Assembly (NCBI GenBank): GCA_947624445.1
Contig: CANQKF010000009.1
Coordinates: forward strand, 1-55,545
Reading direction: 5' to 3'
Source: an uncultured Clostridia bacterium
Lineage (GTDB): Bacteria > Bacillota > Clostridia > Christensenellales > Borkfalkiaceae
DNA: 55,545 bases
This document shows, in pieces, positions 1-6,276 of this stretch (within the stretch, counting starts at the first letter, position 1; the number at the start of each line of letters is the position of its first letter). The notes under the pieces were generated by a model. It was not told where the DNA came from, did not search any database, and worked only from the letters and a program-made list of their open reading frames with translations. The position numbers and the translations under genes are program-made.

Positions 1-281
1 GCCTTTACCACGTCCACAAGCATTGTGATCTCAGCCGTATCGAATATGTGCTGAACCACATAGTAATAGCGAGCCTTTTTGATATACGACTGAACTTCAT
101 ACCCGTATTTATTCAGTAGGCTTATATCCGAAGGAAGAACCTTCCTCGACACGGAAATGCCGCGTTTTGCCAACTCCGCAATGATCTCATTCGTCGAGAG
201 TGCATTGTTTTCGTCCGTCATCTTGCAGAGAATATCATACAAAACCAATAATTTGATCGAACCGTCGGTATTCTTTGACAT
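1..281 (-). CDS. WYL-type transcriptional regulator, N-terminal part (cut by window edge)
   Basis: The reverse strand reads an open frame starting at the ATG at 281 (MSKNTDGSIKLLVLYDIL) and running off the window after 93 codons. The visible part resembles the winged-helix N-terminus of clostridial WYL-domain regulators: a helix with LLVLYDIL, then TNEIIAELAKRGISVSRKVL, a recognition-helix-like DISLLNKYGYEV, and a YYVVQHIFDTAEITMLVDVV segment where this family usually enters its linker. The ligand-binding WYL domain itself would lie outside the window, so the family call rests on the N-terminus. Base composition is low in GC like the neighbouring recombinases, so I treat it as cargo of the element. 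WYL regulators often control mobile-element or defence genes; no such gene is visible here. Confidence 0.65.
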   Translation of the reverse strand, partial: MSKNTDGSIKLLVLYDILCKMTDENNALSTNEIIAELAKRGISVSRKVLPSDISLLNKYGYEVQSYIKKARYYYVVQHIFDTAEITMLVDVVK

Positions 282-706
282 ATCCTTTGTGTCCTGTTTA
301 AGAGATACATAGATTATAGCATATTTTCAAGGAATCACAAACTCTTTGTTGGGGGAGAAGCCATTTTTTACGGGCAAATGTGCCGAATATGGGCGAGAAT
401 GTACCCTGCGCTATTCGTATCTTGTCTTTCGCCTTTGTTGGTATCAGAAAAAGTCTTGCTGTCAAGTCAAAAAAATATGGCTTAAAATCTCAAAAAGAGC
501 AACAGACACGGCGATATTTTTTTACCGAAATCCTCTCATTTTTTATGCCGCTTGACCGCTGACGCCTTTTTCTGATGGAAAGTGGTTGCCGAAAGACAGG
601 TGAATAAAAAATGGCTTGGAAGAGTAAAGGAAAATTTCTAATGGGAAAAATTGCTTCCTATTAGAGGTTTACAATGCTCTCAAAAGTTAAAACAGGAGGT
701 TTTTGT
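282..706. other. AT-rich gap inside the element, no convincing gene
   Basis: This 425-base stretch separates the WYL regulator from the recombinase pair. It carries the WYL promoter at its left end and AGGAGG (694-699) at its right end. Short frames at 346-555 and 380-562 overlap each other in different frames, lack convincing ribosome binding sites and show no recognisable motif. A TACAAT at 670-675 could be a -10 box for the recombinases but has no -35 at the right distance. Confidence 0.5.
313..341 (-). promoter_or_regulatory. promoter of the WYL regulator gene
   Basis: On the minus strand a perfect TATAAT (313-318) lies 17 bases from a weak -35 (TTTGTG, 336-341). The predicted transcript has a leader of about 25 bases before the ATG at 281. 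Confidence 0.5.
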
Positions 707-1069
707 ATGGAAAAAGCAGCAGTTTACGCATATAAGAATTGCGTAACGGGCAAACAGGCGGTTGAATCCCAGATTGCCGAGTGTCGGAAATTTGCGGAGA
801 GCAGCGGCTTGGAGGTCGTCGAAGTGTATGCCGATATACACACGAGAAGCGGTCGGAGAAAGCTCTTACGGGAAAGCAAGAAAGGGAATTTCTCTGCCGT
901 TATCGTATCTTCGGCAGACCGTATCGACCGCAACCGTGAACGGTTCTTCCGCATCGTCACAGCATTGCAGAAAAACGGCGTGAAGGTGTATTTCGCAAAC
1001 GGTGGAAACACGGTCGAGTATTTTTCGTTCTTAAAATATTGTGCCGATTTATCCACAGGGAGGTTATAA
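707..1069 (+). CDS. degenerate serine recombinase N-terminal domain protein (predicted catalytically inactive)
   Basis: A 120-residue protein with the fold pattern of a resolvase N-terminal domain only: AAVYAYKNC at the N-terminus, VESQIAECRKFAESSGLEVV, and VSSADRIDRNRERFFRIV matching the DRxxR helix region. In the active neighbour the catalytic segment reads AVIYARYSSDRQ; here the matching Arg and Ser positions are Tyr and Asn (AVYAYKN), so strand cleavage chemistry should be absent. I start it at the ATG at 707, which has AGGAGG (694-699) seven bases upstream; an upstream ATG at 674 lacks a good site. It ends one base before the GTG of the full recombinase, so the two are translationally coupled. 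A role as partner or modulator of the large recombinase is inference; a decayed recombinase is the alternative. Confidence 0.75.
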   Translation: MEKAAVYAYKNCVTGKQAVESQIAECRKFAESSGLEVVEVYADIHTRSGRRKLLRESKKGNFSAVIVSSADRIDRNRERFFRIVTALQKNGVKVYFANGGNTVEYFSFLKYCADLSTGRL

Positions 1070-1070
1070 A

Positions 1071-2633
1071 GTGAAGACAGCAGTCATCTACGCCAGATAT
1101 TCAAGCGACCGTCAGACGGAGCAGTCCATCGAAGGGCAGGTCCGCGTGTGTAACGACTATGCAGAGCGGAACGATATTCTGATCGTCAGCCAATACATAG
1201 ACAGAGCCACGACGGGTACGAACGACAATCGTGATGCCTTTCAGCAGATGATGAAGGACAGCGATAAAAAGCTCTGGGATTACGTCCTCGTCTATAAGCT
1301 GGACCGTTTCAGCCGTAACAAGTTCGAGATGGCGATGCACAGAAAGCATCTCAAGGACAACGGTATCAAAATCCTGTCCGCTATGGAGAACATTCCCGAC
1401 ACACCCGAAGGCATCCTCTTGGAGAGCTTACTTGAAGGCATGAACCAATACTATTCGGAGGAACTGTCGCAGAAGACCAGACGCGGGCAGAGAGAAACCC
1501 GATTAAAAGGGCTGCATTGCGCGGGCAAGCTGAATTACGGCTACTACACCGAGAAGAAAAAGGTGTATATCCACGAAGAAGAAGGCCCTATCGTCAAGGA
1601 GATATTCGAGAGATACGCAGCAGGTGAACGCGGGAATGAAATTGCCATAGATTTTGCCGAGCGCGGTATTCTCTATCGCGGTAAGCCGTTCAGCGCGGCA
1701 AATATCTATGTGATCCTGCATGGCGAAAAGTACACGGGAAAATATGTACTGCACGGCGAGGTCTACGATAACATCTATCCGAGGATCATCGAGCCTGAAC
1801 TGTACGAGAGATGCCGAGAGAAAATCGACGCCAACCGCTACGGCAATCATGTTCCCGATTATTCCTACCTGTTACGGCACAGAGCCTACTGCGGCGAATG
1901 CGGTACGAGAATGTCATCTTATAGCGGAACATCTAAGTCCGGCTATGTGTCGAAATACTATAAGTGCTGGAACGCCATCGGCAAGAAGAACTGCCAAGCG
2001 AAGTTTATCAAAAAGGACGTGCTGGACGGTATCGTCATCAAAGCCTTGCAAGACACGCTGACAGGCAAAAATCTGGCGGTGATGGTCGAGGCAATATACC
2101 AACAACACAACGCCAAACTGCTGGGAGAGAACCCCGTCAAACGGCTTGAAAAGGAGTTGTCCCAAATCAACAAAGCCATAAACAATATCCTGCACGCCAT
2201 CGAGCAAGGCATCATAACCGACACCACGAAAGAACGATTGCAAGAGCTTGAAACGACAAGGCGGGAGTTACAGGAAAAACTTCTCTTTGAGCGGATGCAA
2301 GAGCAAGTCGTGTTGGACAAGAAGACGATTGAAAACTATCTGAAAGAAGCCGTGAAGCAAGAGCCTGAAATGATGGTTGAGCTGCTTGTCGATAAGGTTT
2401 ACGTCTATGGCGACCACATAGAACTGATCCTTCGATATACGGACGCGCCCCTCAAGCCAAAACCGCAGAACGACGAAGAAGATAAGAACCCTGAAGGTGA
2501 AAACCTTCGGGGCTTTCTTATTTATACGGCTATGGTATGGATCGACGAGTATTGGTATAAGGGAATACAAAAAAAAGGACTTGAGCCGAAACTCAAGGAC
2601 ACCCGAAATATGCTTGTCTATATCGAAATTTAA
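1071..2633 (+). CDS. large serine recombinase (site-specific integrase of the element)
   Basis: A 520-residue large serine recombinase that would cut and rejoin att sites through a Ser-DNA intermediate. Residues 1-150 are the catalytic domain with YARYSSDRQ (nucleophile Ser and its Arg) and YKLDRFSRNKFE; about 160-265 is the recombinase DNA-binding domain (GLHCAGKLNYGY, GERGNEIA); CGECGTRM with the later YKCWNAIGKKNCQ is the zinc ribbon; about 350-440 is a coiled coil rich in Glu, Leu and Lys. The GTG at 1071 is chosen because GGGAGG (1058-1063) lies seven bases upstream and the frame then begins exactly with the family pattern. The last ~45 residues follow a hairpin-terminator sequence inside the reading frame and are unlike the family core. 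It lies at the element boundary, as integrases do. Confidence 0.92.
   Translation: MKTAVIYARYSSDRQTEQSIEGQVRVCNDYAERNDILIVSQYIDRATTGTNDNRDAFQQMMKDSDKKLWDYVLVYKLDRFSRNKFEMAMHRKHLKDNGIKILSAMENIPDTPEGILLESLLEGMNQYYSEELSQKTRRGQRETRLKGLHCAGKLNYGYYTEKKKVYIHEEEGPIVKEIFERYAAGERGNEIAIDFAERGILYRGKPFSAANIYVILHGEKYTGKYVLHGEVYDNIYPRIIEPELYERCREKIDANRYGNHVPDYSYLLRHRAYCGECGTRMSSYSGTSKSGYVSKYYKCWNAIGKKNCQAKFIKKDVLDGIVIKALQDTLTGKNLAVMVEAIYQQHNAKLLGENPVKRLEKELSQINKAINNILHAIEQGIITDTTKERLQELETTRRELQEKLLFERMQEQVVLDKKTIENYLKEAVKQEPEMMVELLVDKVYVYGDHIELILRYTDAPLKPKPQNDEEDKNPEGENLRGFLIYTAMVWIDEYWYKGIQKKGLEPKLKDTRNMLVYIEI
2489..2519 (+). terminator. rho-independent terminator inside the 3' end of the recombinase gene
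   Basis: A 10-bp stem (CCCTGAAGGT paired with ACCTTCGGGG, one G-U pair) closes a GAAA loop and is followed by CTTTCTT. It lies 115 bases upstream of the TAA that closes the recombinase frame, so transcripts ending here would lack the stop codon. Confidence 0.6.
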
Positions 2634-2678
2634 GGAGAAAAACCGTGGTACTATTGCTTCAAAGGTGTTCTAACGAGG

Positions 2679-3995
2679 TTAAACAAACGCGCCGTTGCCG
2701 ATCGTGGTCACACTGCTCCCAATCGTTACATCCTTCAACTTCCAGCAAGCACCGAACGCGCCGTTCCCGATCGTGGTCACACCGTTGCCGATCGTCACAC
2801 GCTTCAGTTCAAGGCTATTCCGAAACGCACCTTCTCCGATCGTTTTTACCGTGGCGGGGATCGTAACACTTTCGATCCAATGGATTTGTTCGAAAGCATT
2901 GCGCGCAATCGCCACGACGGGCTTATTTTTATATTGGGCAGGGATCACGAGGTCGGGGCTCTCATAATTTCCGATCCCGACGACCGTGTAGCTCTGCCCG
3001 CCGCGATCCAAAACGAAATGCAAATTGCTCTCCGCCGCCGTCTGCCCGCCGCGAAGCCATTCGAGGAAATCTTCCTCCGTGGAACTTTCGGTACCGTAGT
3101 TCTCCTTCCAAATTTCAAAGGCAGACTTTCCGTCGGCGCCATCTTTCCCGTCTTGGCCGTCTTGGCCGTCTTTCCCGTCTTGGCCGTCCTTTCCGTCGAC
3201 GCCATCTTTGCCGTTTTGGCCGTCCTTGCCGTCTTGACCGTCTTTTCCATCGACGCCATCCTTGCCGTCGGCGCCATCTTTGCCGTCGGCGCCCTGCGCT
3301 TTGATGCCCGTATCCTTATCGCCGATGAACCAATTTCCGTTCTCGCCGATGTGGGGCGTCACGCCGTCCTTCCCGTCGACACCGTCTTTTCCATCGACGC
3401 CGTCCTTCCCGTCGACGCCATCCTTCCCGTCGGCGCCATCCTTCCCGTCGGCGCCCTGCGCTTTGATGCCCGTATCCTTATCGCCGATGAACCAATTTCC
3501 GTTCTCGCCGATATGGGGCGTCACGCCATCTTTTCCATCGACGCCGTCCTTGCCGTCGGCTCCGTCCTTGCCGTCGGCGCCGTCTTTGCCGTCAACGCCA
3601 TCTTTCCCGTCGGCGCCGTCCTTGCCGCGGATCACGCCGAGATTGATGGGCGCGCCCTCGGTCAGCTCGACGATGAGCTCGCCATTCTCGTTTATGTAGA
3701 TCTTTTTGACGCCCACGCCATCCTTGCCATCAAGGCCGTCCTTGCCGTCGACGCCATCTTTCCCGTCGGCACCATCTTTGCCATCCTTGCCGTCTTTGCC
3801 TGCTTCGCCCTTGAATTCGGCGATGAGGTCCTCAAGCGAGCCCTCAAAGCCGAGCTCTTGCGCCCGTGCATAAACGCGTTCGAGCGTCCAAAGGTCTTTC
3901 GGCGATTCCGCAGCGGAATTGCATGCGGAAAACCCAAGGCAAAGGCTCATGCAGGTCGCACAAATCAGCAGCCCTTTCAACATCTTGCGTTTCAT
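2679..3995 (-). CDS. collagen-like / leucine-rich-repeat lipoprotein, C-terminus cut off by the element
   Basis: A surface lipoprotein of 438 residues as it stands. Residues 1-26 are a lipoprotein signal (MKRKMLKGLL..., lipobox FSAC). Next comes a short helical segment, then about 230 residues of Gly-x-x repeats of the GKDGADGKDGVDGKDG kind that should form a collagen-like rod, interrupted by two copies of a TPHIGENGNWFIGDKDTG insert. The C-terminal part has BspA-type LRR_5 repeats (VTIPATVKTIGEGAFRNSLELKRV, then VTTIGNGAFGACWKLKDV). The frame ends at GNGAFV, in the middle of a repeat, one codon past the element junction, so the protein has lost its true C-terminus. The ATG at 3995 is preferred because GGAGGG (4001-4006) sits five bases upstream and the signal peptide starts there. 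Exported adhesin-like role is inferred; function after truncation is doubtful. Confidence 0.8.
   Translation of the reverse strand: MKRKMLKGLLICATCMSLCLGFSACNSAAESPKDLWTLERVYARAQELGFEGSLEDLIAEFKGEAGKDGKDGKDGADGKDGVDGKDGLDGKDGVGVKKIYINENGELIVELTEGAPINLGVIRGKDGADGKDGVDGKDGADGKDGADGKDGVDGKDGVTPHIGENGNWFIGDKDTGIKAQGADGKDGADGKDGVDGKDGVDGKDGVDGKDGVTPHIGENGNWFIGDKDTGIKAQGADGKDGADGKDGVDGKDGQDGKDGQNGKDGVDGKDGQDGKDGQDGQDGKDGADGKSAFEIWKENYGTESSTEEDFLEWLRGGQTAAESNLHFVLDRGGQSYTVVGIGNYESPDLVIPAQYKNKPVVAIARNAFEQIHWIESVTIPATVKTIGEGAFRNSLELKRVTIGNGVTTIGNGAFGACWKLKDVTIGSSVTTIGNGAFV
3140..3800. repeat. collagen-coding tandem repeats
   Basis: Nine-base and eighteen-base units coding GKDGxDG on the minus strand (GTCCTTGCCG/TCTTTCCCG patterns on the plus strand) run through this stretch, broken only by the NGNWFIG inserts. 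Such DNA is prone to slippage in whole repeat units, which would change rod length without shifting the frame. Confidence 0.85.
3291..3614. repeat. 162-bp tandem duplication within the collagen-like region
   Basis: Two copies start at 3291 and 3453, a spacing of 162 bp (54 codons). Each codes one NGNWFIGDKDTGIKAQG insert plus adjoining collagen-like triplets. The inserts are identical apart from single bases such as GATGTGGGG against GATATGGGG, so the duplication is recent or kept uniform by recombination. Confidence 0.8.
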
Positions 3996-4134
3996 AAGTT
4001 CCCTCCGAATATATTTGCGGGCAAAAAATTGTCGCAACACAATTGAAATTCCGAAAATCGGCTATACGGAAAATAAGGATACAGCTATGCCATTGAGCCG
4101 TACGCCAATTTTTTATTCCATTGTGCGCATGTTC

Positions 4135-4163
4135 AGTTTACCACATTTGAGGGCGGTTTTCAA
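4135..4163 (-). promoter_or_regulatory. promoter of the LRR lipoprotein gene
   Basis: Minus strand -35 TTGAAA (4158-4163), 17-base spacer, -10 TAAACT (4135-4140). It gives a leader of about 130 bases before the ATG at 3995 and lies back to back with the promoter of the phosphodiesterase gene. Confidence 0.6.
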
Positions 4164-4192
4164 GCGATTTGCAAAAAAATCGGCGTGGGGGA

Positions 4193-4221
4193 TTGCAATC
4201 GGCAAAAAAAGCGTGTATACT
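4193..4221 (+). promoter_or_regulatory. promoter of the glycerophosphodiesterase gene, probably leaderless
   Basis: TTGCAA (4193-4198), 17-base spacer, TATACT (4216-4221). The ATG at 4228 begins seven bases past the -10 box, where transcription should start, so the mRNA would begin at its own start codon. Confidence 0.65.
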
Positions 4222-4227
4222 ATGGGC

Positions 4228-4959
4228 ATGGATACTTTTTTGACACATCTTCCCGTGGCGCATCGGGGGCTCCACGACGAAACAAGACCCGAAAACTCCA
4301 TGGCTGCCTTCCTCGCCGCCGCCCAAGCGGGCTACGCGATCGAGACGGACGTCCGCTACACCAAGGATCGTCAGCTCGTCCTCATGCACGACGACGAGCT
4401 CGAACGCATGTGCGGGGACGGGCGGAGCGTCTCCGCGATGACCCTTTCCGAGCTCTCCGAAGTCCGCCTCGCGGGCACGGCGGAGCGGATCCCCACCATG
4501 GGGGAATTTCTCGAGGGCGTTGCGGGGCGGGTGCCCCTGCTCATCGAGATCAAGAGCATGGAAAACGTCTCCCCCGAGGAGATCTGCAAGGACCTCCAAG
4601 ACGCGTTATCCGGCTACAAGGGAGAATACGCGGTGCAGTCTTTCCAGCCCTTCTACGTGAAGGAATATAAGCGCGTCTGCCCCGAGATCATGTGCGGCGT
4701 GCTCTCCTCCGCGGGCATGAAAAAGACCGAGCTCGGCGCCTTCTGGCGGCTCAAAGCGTATCTCCTCAAGAATCTCAAACTCAACGTGACGGTGAAGCCC
4801 GACTTCATCAGCTACAACGTGGAGGACCTCCCGCAGCGCGCGGTGACGAATTTCAAGGGCATCAAGCTCGGCTGGACGGTGCGCTCAGCAGAGGCGGAAG
4901 CGCGGGCGCGGCAGTATGTCGACAACATCATTTTCGAGCATTATCTCGCGGAAAAGTGA
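4228..4959 (+). CDS. glycerophosphodiester phosphodiesterase family protein
   Basis: A 243-residue TIM-barrel phosphodiesterase that splits glycerophosphodiesters (from phospholipid turnover) into glycerol-3-phosphate and an alcohol. The family pattern is complete: VAHRGLHDETRPENSMAAF with the HRG and EN catalytic residues, IETDVRYTKDRQLVLMHDDEL (E-x-D metal ligands and the second catalytic His), LLIEIK, and AVQSFQPF near the C-terminus. No signal peptide is seen, so it should act in the cytoplasm. No Shine-Dalgarno sequence precedes either in-frame ATG (4222 or 4228); the promoter position supports start at 4228 on a leaderless mRNA. It reads away from the LRR lipoprotein gene and ends at a terminator. 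Confidence 0.88.
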   Translation: MDTFLTHLPVAHRGLHDETRPENSMAAFLAAAQAGYAIETDVRYTKDRQLVLMHDDELERMCGDGRSVSAMTLSELSEVRLAGTAERIPTMGEFLEGVAGRVPLLIEIKSMENVSPEEICKDLQDALSGYKGEYAVQSFQPFYVKEYKRVCPEIMCGVLSSAGMKKTELGAFWRLKAYLLKNLKLNVTVKPDFISYNVEDLPQRAVTNFKGIKLGWTVRSAEAEARARQYVDNIIFEHYLAEK

Positions 4960-4971
4960 GGACCTGTCATC

Positions 4972-4998
4972 AAAAAAACGGCTTTGCGCCGTTTTTTT
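4972..4998. terminator. bidirectional terminator
   Basis: AAAAACGGC, loop TTTGC, GCCGTTTTTTT. It lies 13 bases after the phosphodiesterase stop and 40 bases beyond the stop of the convergent lipoprotein gene, with A- and T-runs on both sides, so it can serve both. Confidence 0.85.
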
Positions 4999-5037
4999 CT
5001 TGCCGATAAAATTGTGTGCGGATCCTTTTCGCGCGGG

Positions 5038-6126
5038 TCATTTTGCGCGCGGATCGTCGGCGGGAAGCGTTCTGCCCTTCCCCTCTTGCGCCGCGCCGTT
5101 CCCGCCTTCGGAGCCCTCGTCCGTCGTGCCTTCGGAGCCATCGCCCGAGGTGCCGCCATCGGAACTCTCGCCGCCCGAACTCTCACCGCCGAGCGCGGGG
5201 AGATCCTTGGGGAAGGTGACCTTCGTCGTGCCGTAATCGTAGAAGAGCTGCGTGAGACGGACGCGCGCAGGCTTGGCCGCGGGCGCTTCCGTACCGCCGT
5301 CGGGAGCTTCCGTGCCGCCGTCGGGAGTTTCTCCGCCGCCGCTTTCCGAACCGCCGTTTCCGTTCCCGCTTTCCGCGCCGCCGCCGTTCTCTGTACCGCC
5401 GTCGGGGATACCGTCGCCGTTTTCCGCACCGCCTTCGGGCGCGGCGTCACGGACGGCGGGCTGAATGACGATCTCGAAGATCGAGGCGCTCTGCTTGCCG
5501 CCGTTGATCTTGATGACGAACTTGCCGAGCGTAAACTCCGCGTCGCCGCCGAGCTGTTCGAGCACGTTCTCGGCAAGCGTGCCGAGCTCTGTTTTCATCG
5601 TCGTAAGGCCGTTCGCGGTCGCGGTATACCCGCCCTCCGCGTCGCTGTAAGAAAAGAGCGCGAAGCGGTTCTTGGCGAACCCGTAATCGCCCGCGATCCC
5701 GAGCACGCCGCCGAGCACTTCGGGCTCCATTTCGTCGCCCTCCCAATCCGTCCACTTGCCCGCCTCCTTGGTGCGCTGCCAGATGCGGCAGGCCGTATCC
5801 GAGGTCTCGATGTACGCCTCGGCAACGAACGTCGCCTTGCCGCCCTCGGAGGATGAGAGCTCGAAGTTGAGCTTGTCGCCGTCGAAGCGGTAGATGAGCT
5901 TCGTCTCGGCGGCAGCCTTTCCGTCGGCCGTGTACGTCGTCGCGACCGAGCGCACCGTGAAGTTCTCCCGTTCGGAGGACAGCGCCTTGTTCCAGCCGCT
6001 CTCCTCCACCTTTTCACTCTTGAGCGCGACGGGGTCGGTGTTGCCGTCGACCGACGCCGTGCCCGTGCCCGCGCAGCCGCAGAGCGCGACCATGGCGCCG
6101 AGCAGGATGACCATCGCTTTTTTCAT
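5038..6126 (-). CDS. secreted lipoprotein with Gly/Glu-rich low-complexity region, unknown function
   Basis: A 362-residue lipoprotein I do not recognise. MKKAMVILLGAMVALCGCAG is a lipoprotein signal with cysteine at position 19. Residues about 35-235 look like a globular beta-rich domain (TTYTADGKAAAETKLIYRFD, FALFSYSDAEGGYTATANGL, EFTLGKFVIKINGGKQSAS). Then comes a run of repeats such as PDGGTEAPDGGTEAPAAKP, a short ordered stretch (RVRLTQLFYDYGTTKVTFPK), and a second Gly/Ser/Glu-rich tail. The ATG at 6126 is chosen because it starts the signal peptide and has AAGGAGAA upstream; the frame extends further but without a better start. It sits alone between two terminators. Confidence 0.75.
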   Translation of the reverse strand: MKKAMVILLGAMVALCGCAGTGTASVDGNTDPVALKSEKVEESGWNKALSSERENFTVRSVATTYTADGKAAAETKLIYRFDGDKLNFELSSSEGGKATFVAEAYIETSDTACRIWQRTKEAGKWTDWEGDEMEPEVLGGVLGIAGDYGFAKNRFALFSYSDAEGGYTATANGLTTMKTELGTLAENVLEQLGGDAEFTLGKFVIKINGGKQSASIFEIVIQPAVRDAAPEGGAENGDGIPDGGTENGGGAESGNGNGGSESGGGETPDGGTEAPDGGTEAPAAKPARVRLTQLFYDYGTTKVTFPKDLPALGGESSGGESSDGGTSGDGSEGTTDEGSEGGNGAAQEGKGRTLPADDPRAK

Positions 6127-6211
6127 ATCGTTCTCCTTTTCTGCAGTATGCGGAAAAGCGCGAACGGCTATACCTGCCCGCCTTTCTATTTCGAAAAATT
6201 TCGAAATAATC

Positions 6212-6248
6212 AAAAAACACGGAAATTTACCTTAAAATTCCGTGTTTT
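6212..6248. terminator. terminator between the lipoprotein promoter region and glycogen phosphorylase
   Basis: AAAACACGGAA, 13-base loop, TTCCGTGTTTTT, with a further T-run to the right. On the minus strand it follows the phosphorylase stop at 6277 and ends in T-residues, so it should terminate that gene. Confidence 0.8.
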
Positions 6249-6276
6249 TCTGTTTTTTTACGACTTTTTCCGAATT

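Larger units (their letters stand above)
1..2686 (+). mobile_element. terminal part of an integrative element (serine recombinase type), inserted into the LRR lipoprotein gene
   Basis: Three observations define the element. The DNA is clearly poorer in GC than everything to its right. It carries two serine recombinase genes reading towards the end, a usual position in serine-recombinase integrative elements. The leucine-rich-repeat gene on the other side stops in the middle of a repeat unit exactly where the composition changes. Comparing the last LRR unit (from 2687 rightwards) with its upstream twin (from 2756) shows identity starting at 2686-2687 and none to the left, so the junction lies at about 2680-2687. 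The other end of the element and the rest of the interrupted gene are outside the window, so the size and kind of element (conjugative or mobilisable) cannot be told. Confidence 0.65.

Noticed and set aside
346..562. Two small overlapping frames in the element
   Set aside because: No ribosome binding site, no motif, and they overlap in different frames.
1041..1070. Earlier GTG start for the large recombinase
   Set aside because: It overlaps the preceding gene and has no Shine-Dalgarno; the GTG at 1071 has GGGAGG and fits the family start.
3140..3800. CRISPR-like appearance of short regular repeats
   Set aside because: Repeats are multiples of nine bases in frame within a protein and have no unique spacers.
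2880..4046. 388-codon plus-strand frame with VDAIFAVGAVFAV-type repeats
   Set aside because: It is the complement of the collagen-coding repeat; the minus strand has signal peptide, ribosome binding site and promoter.
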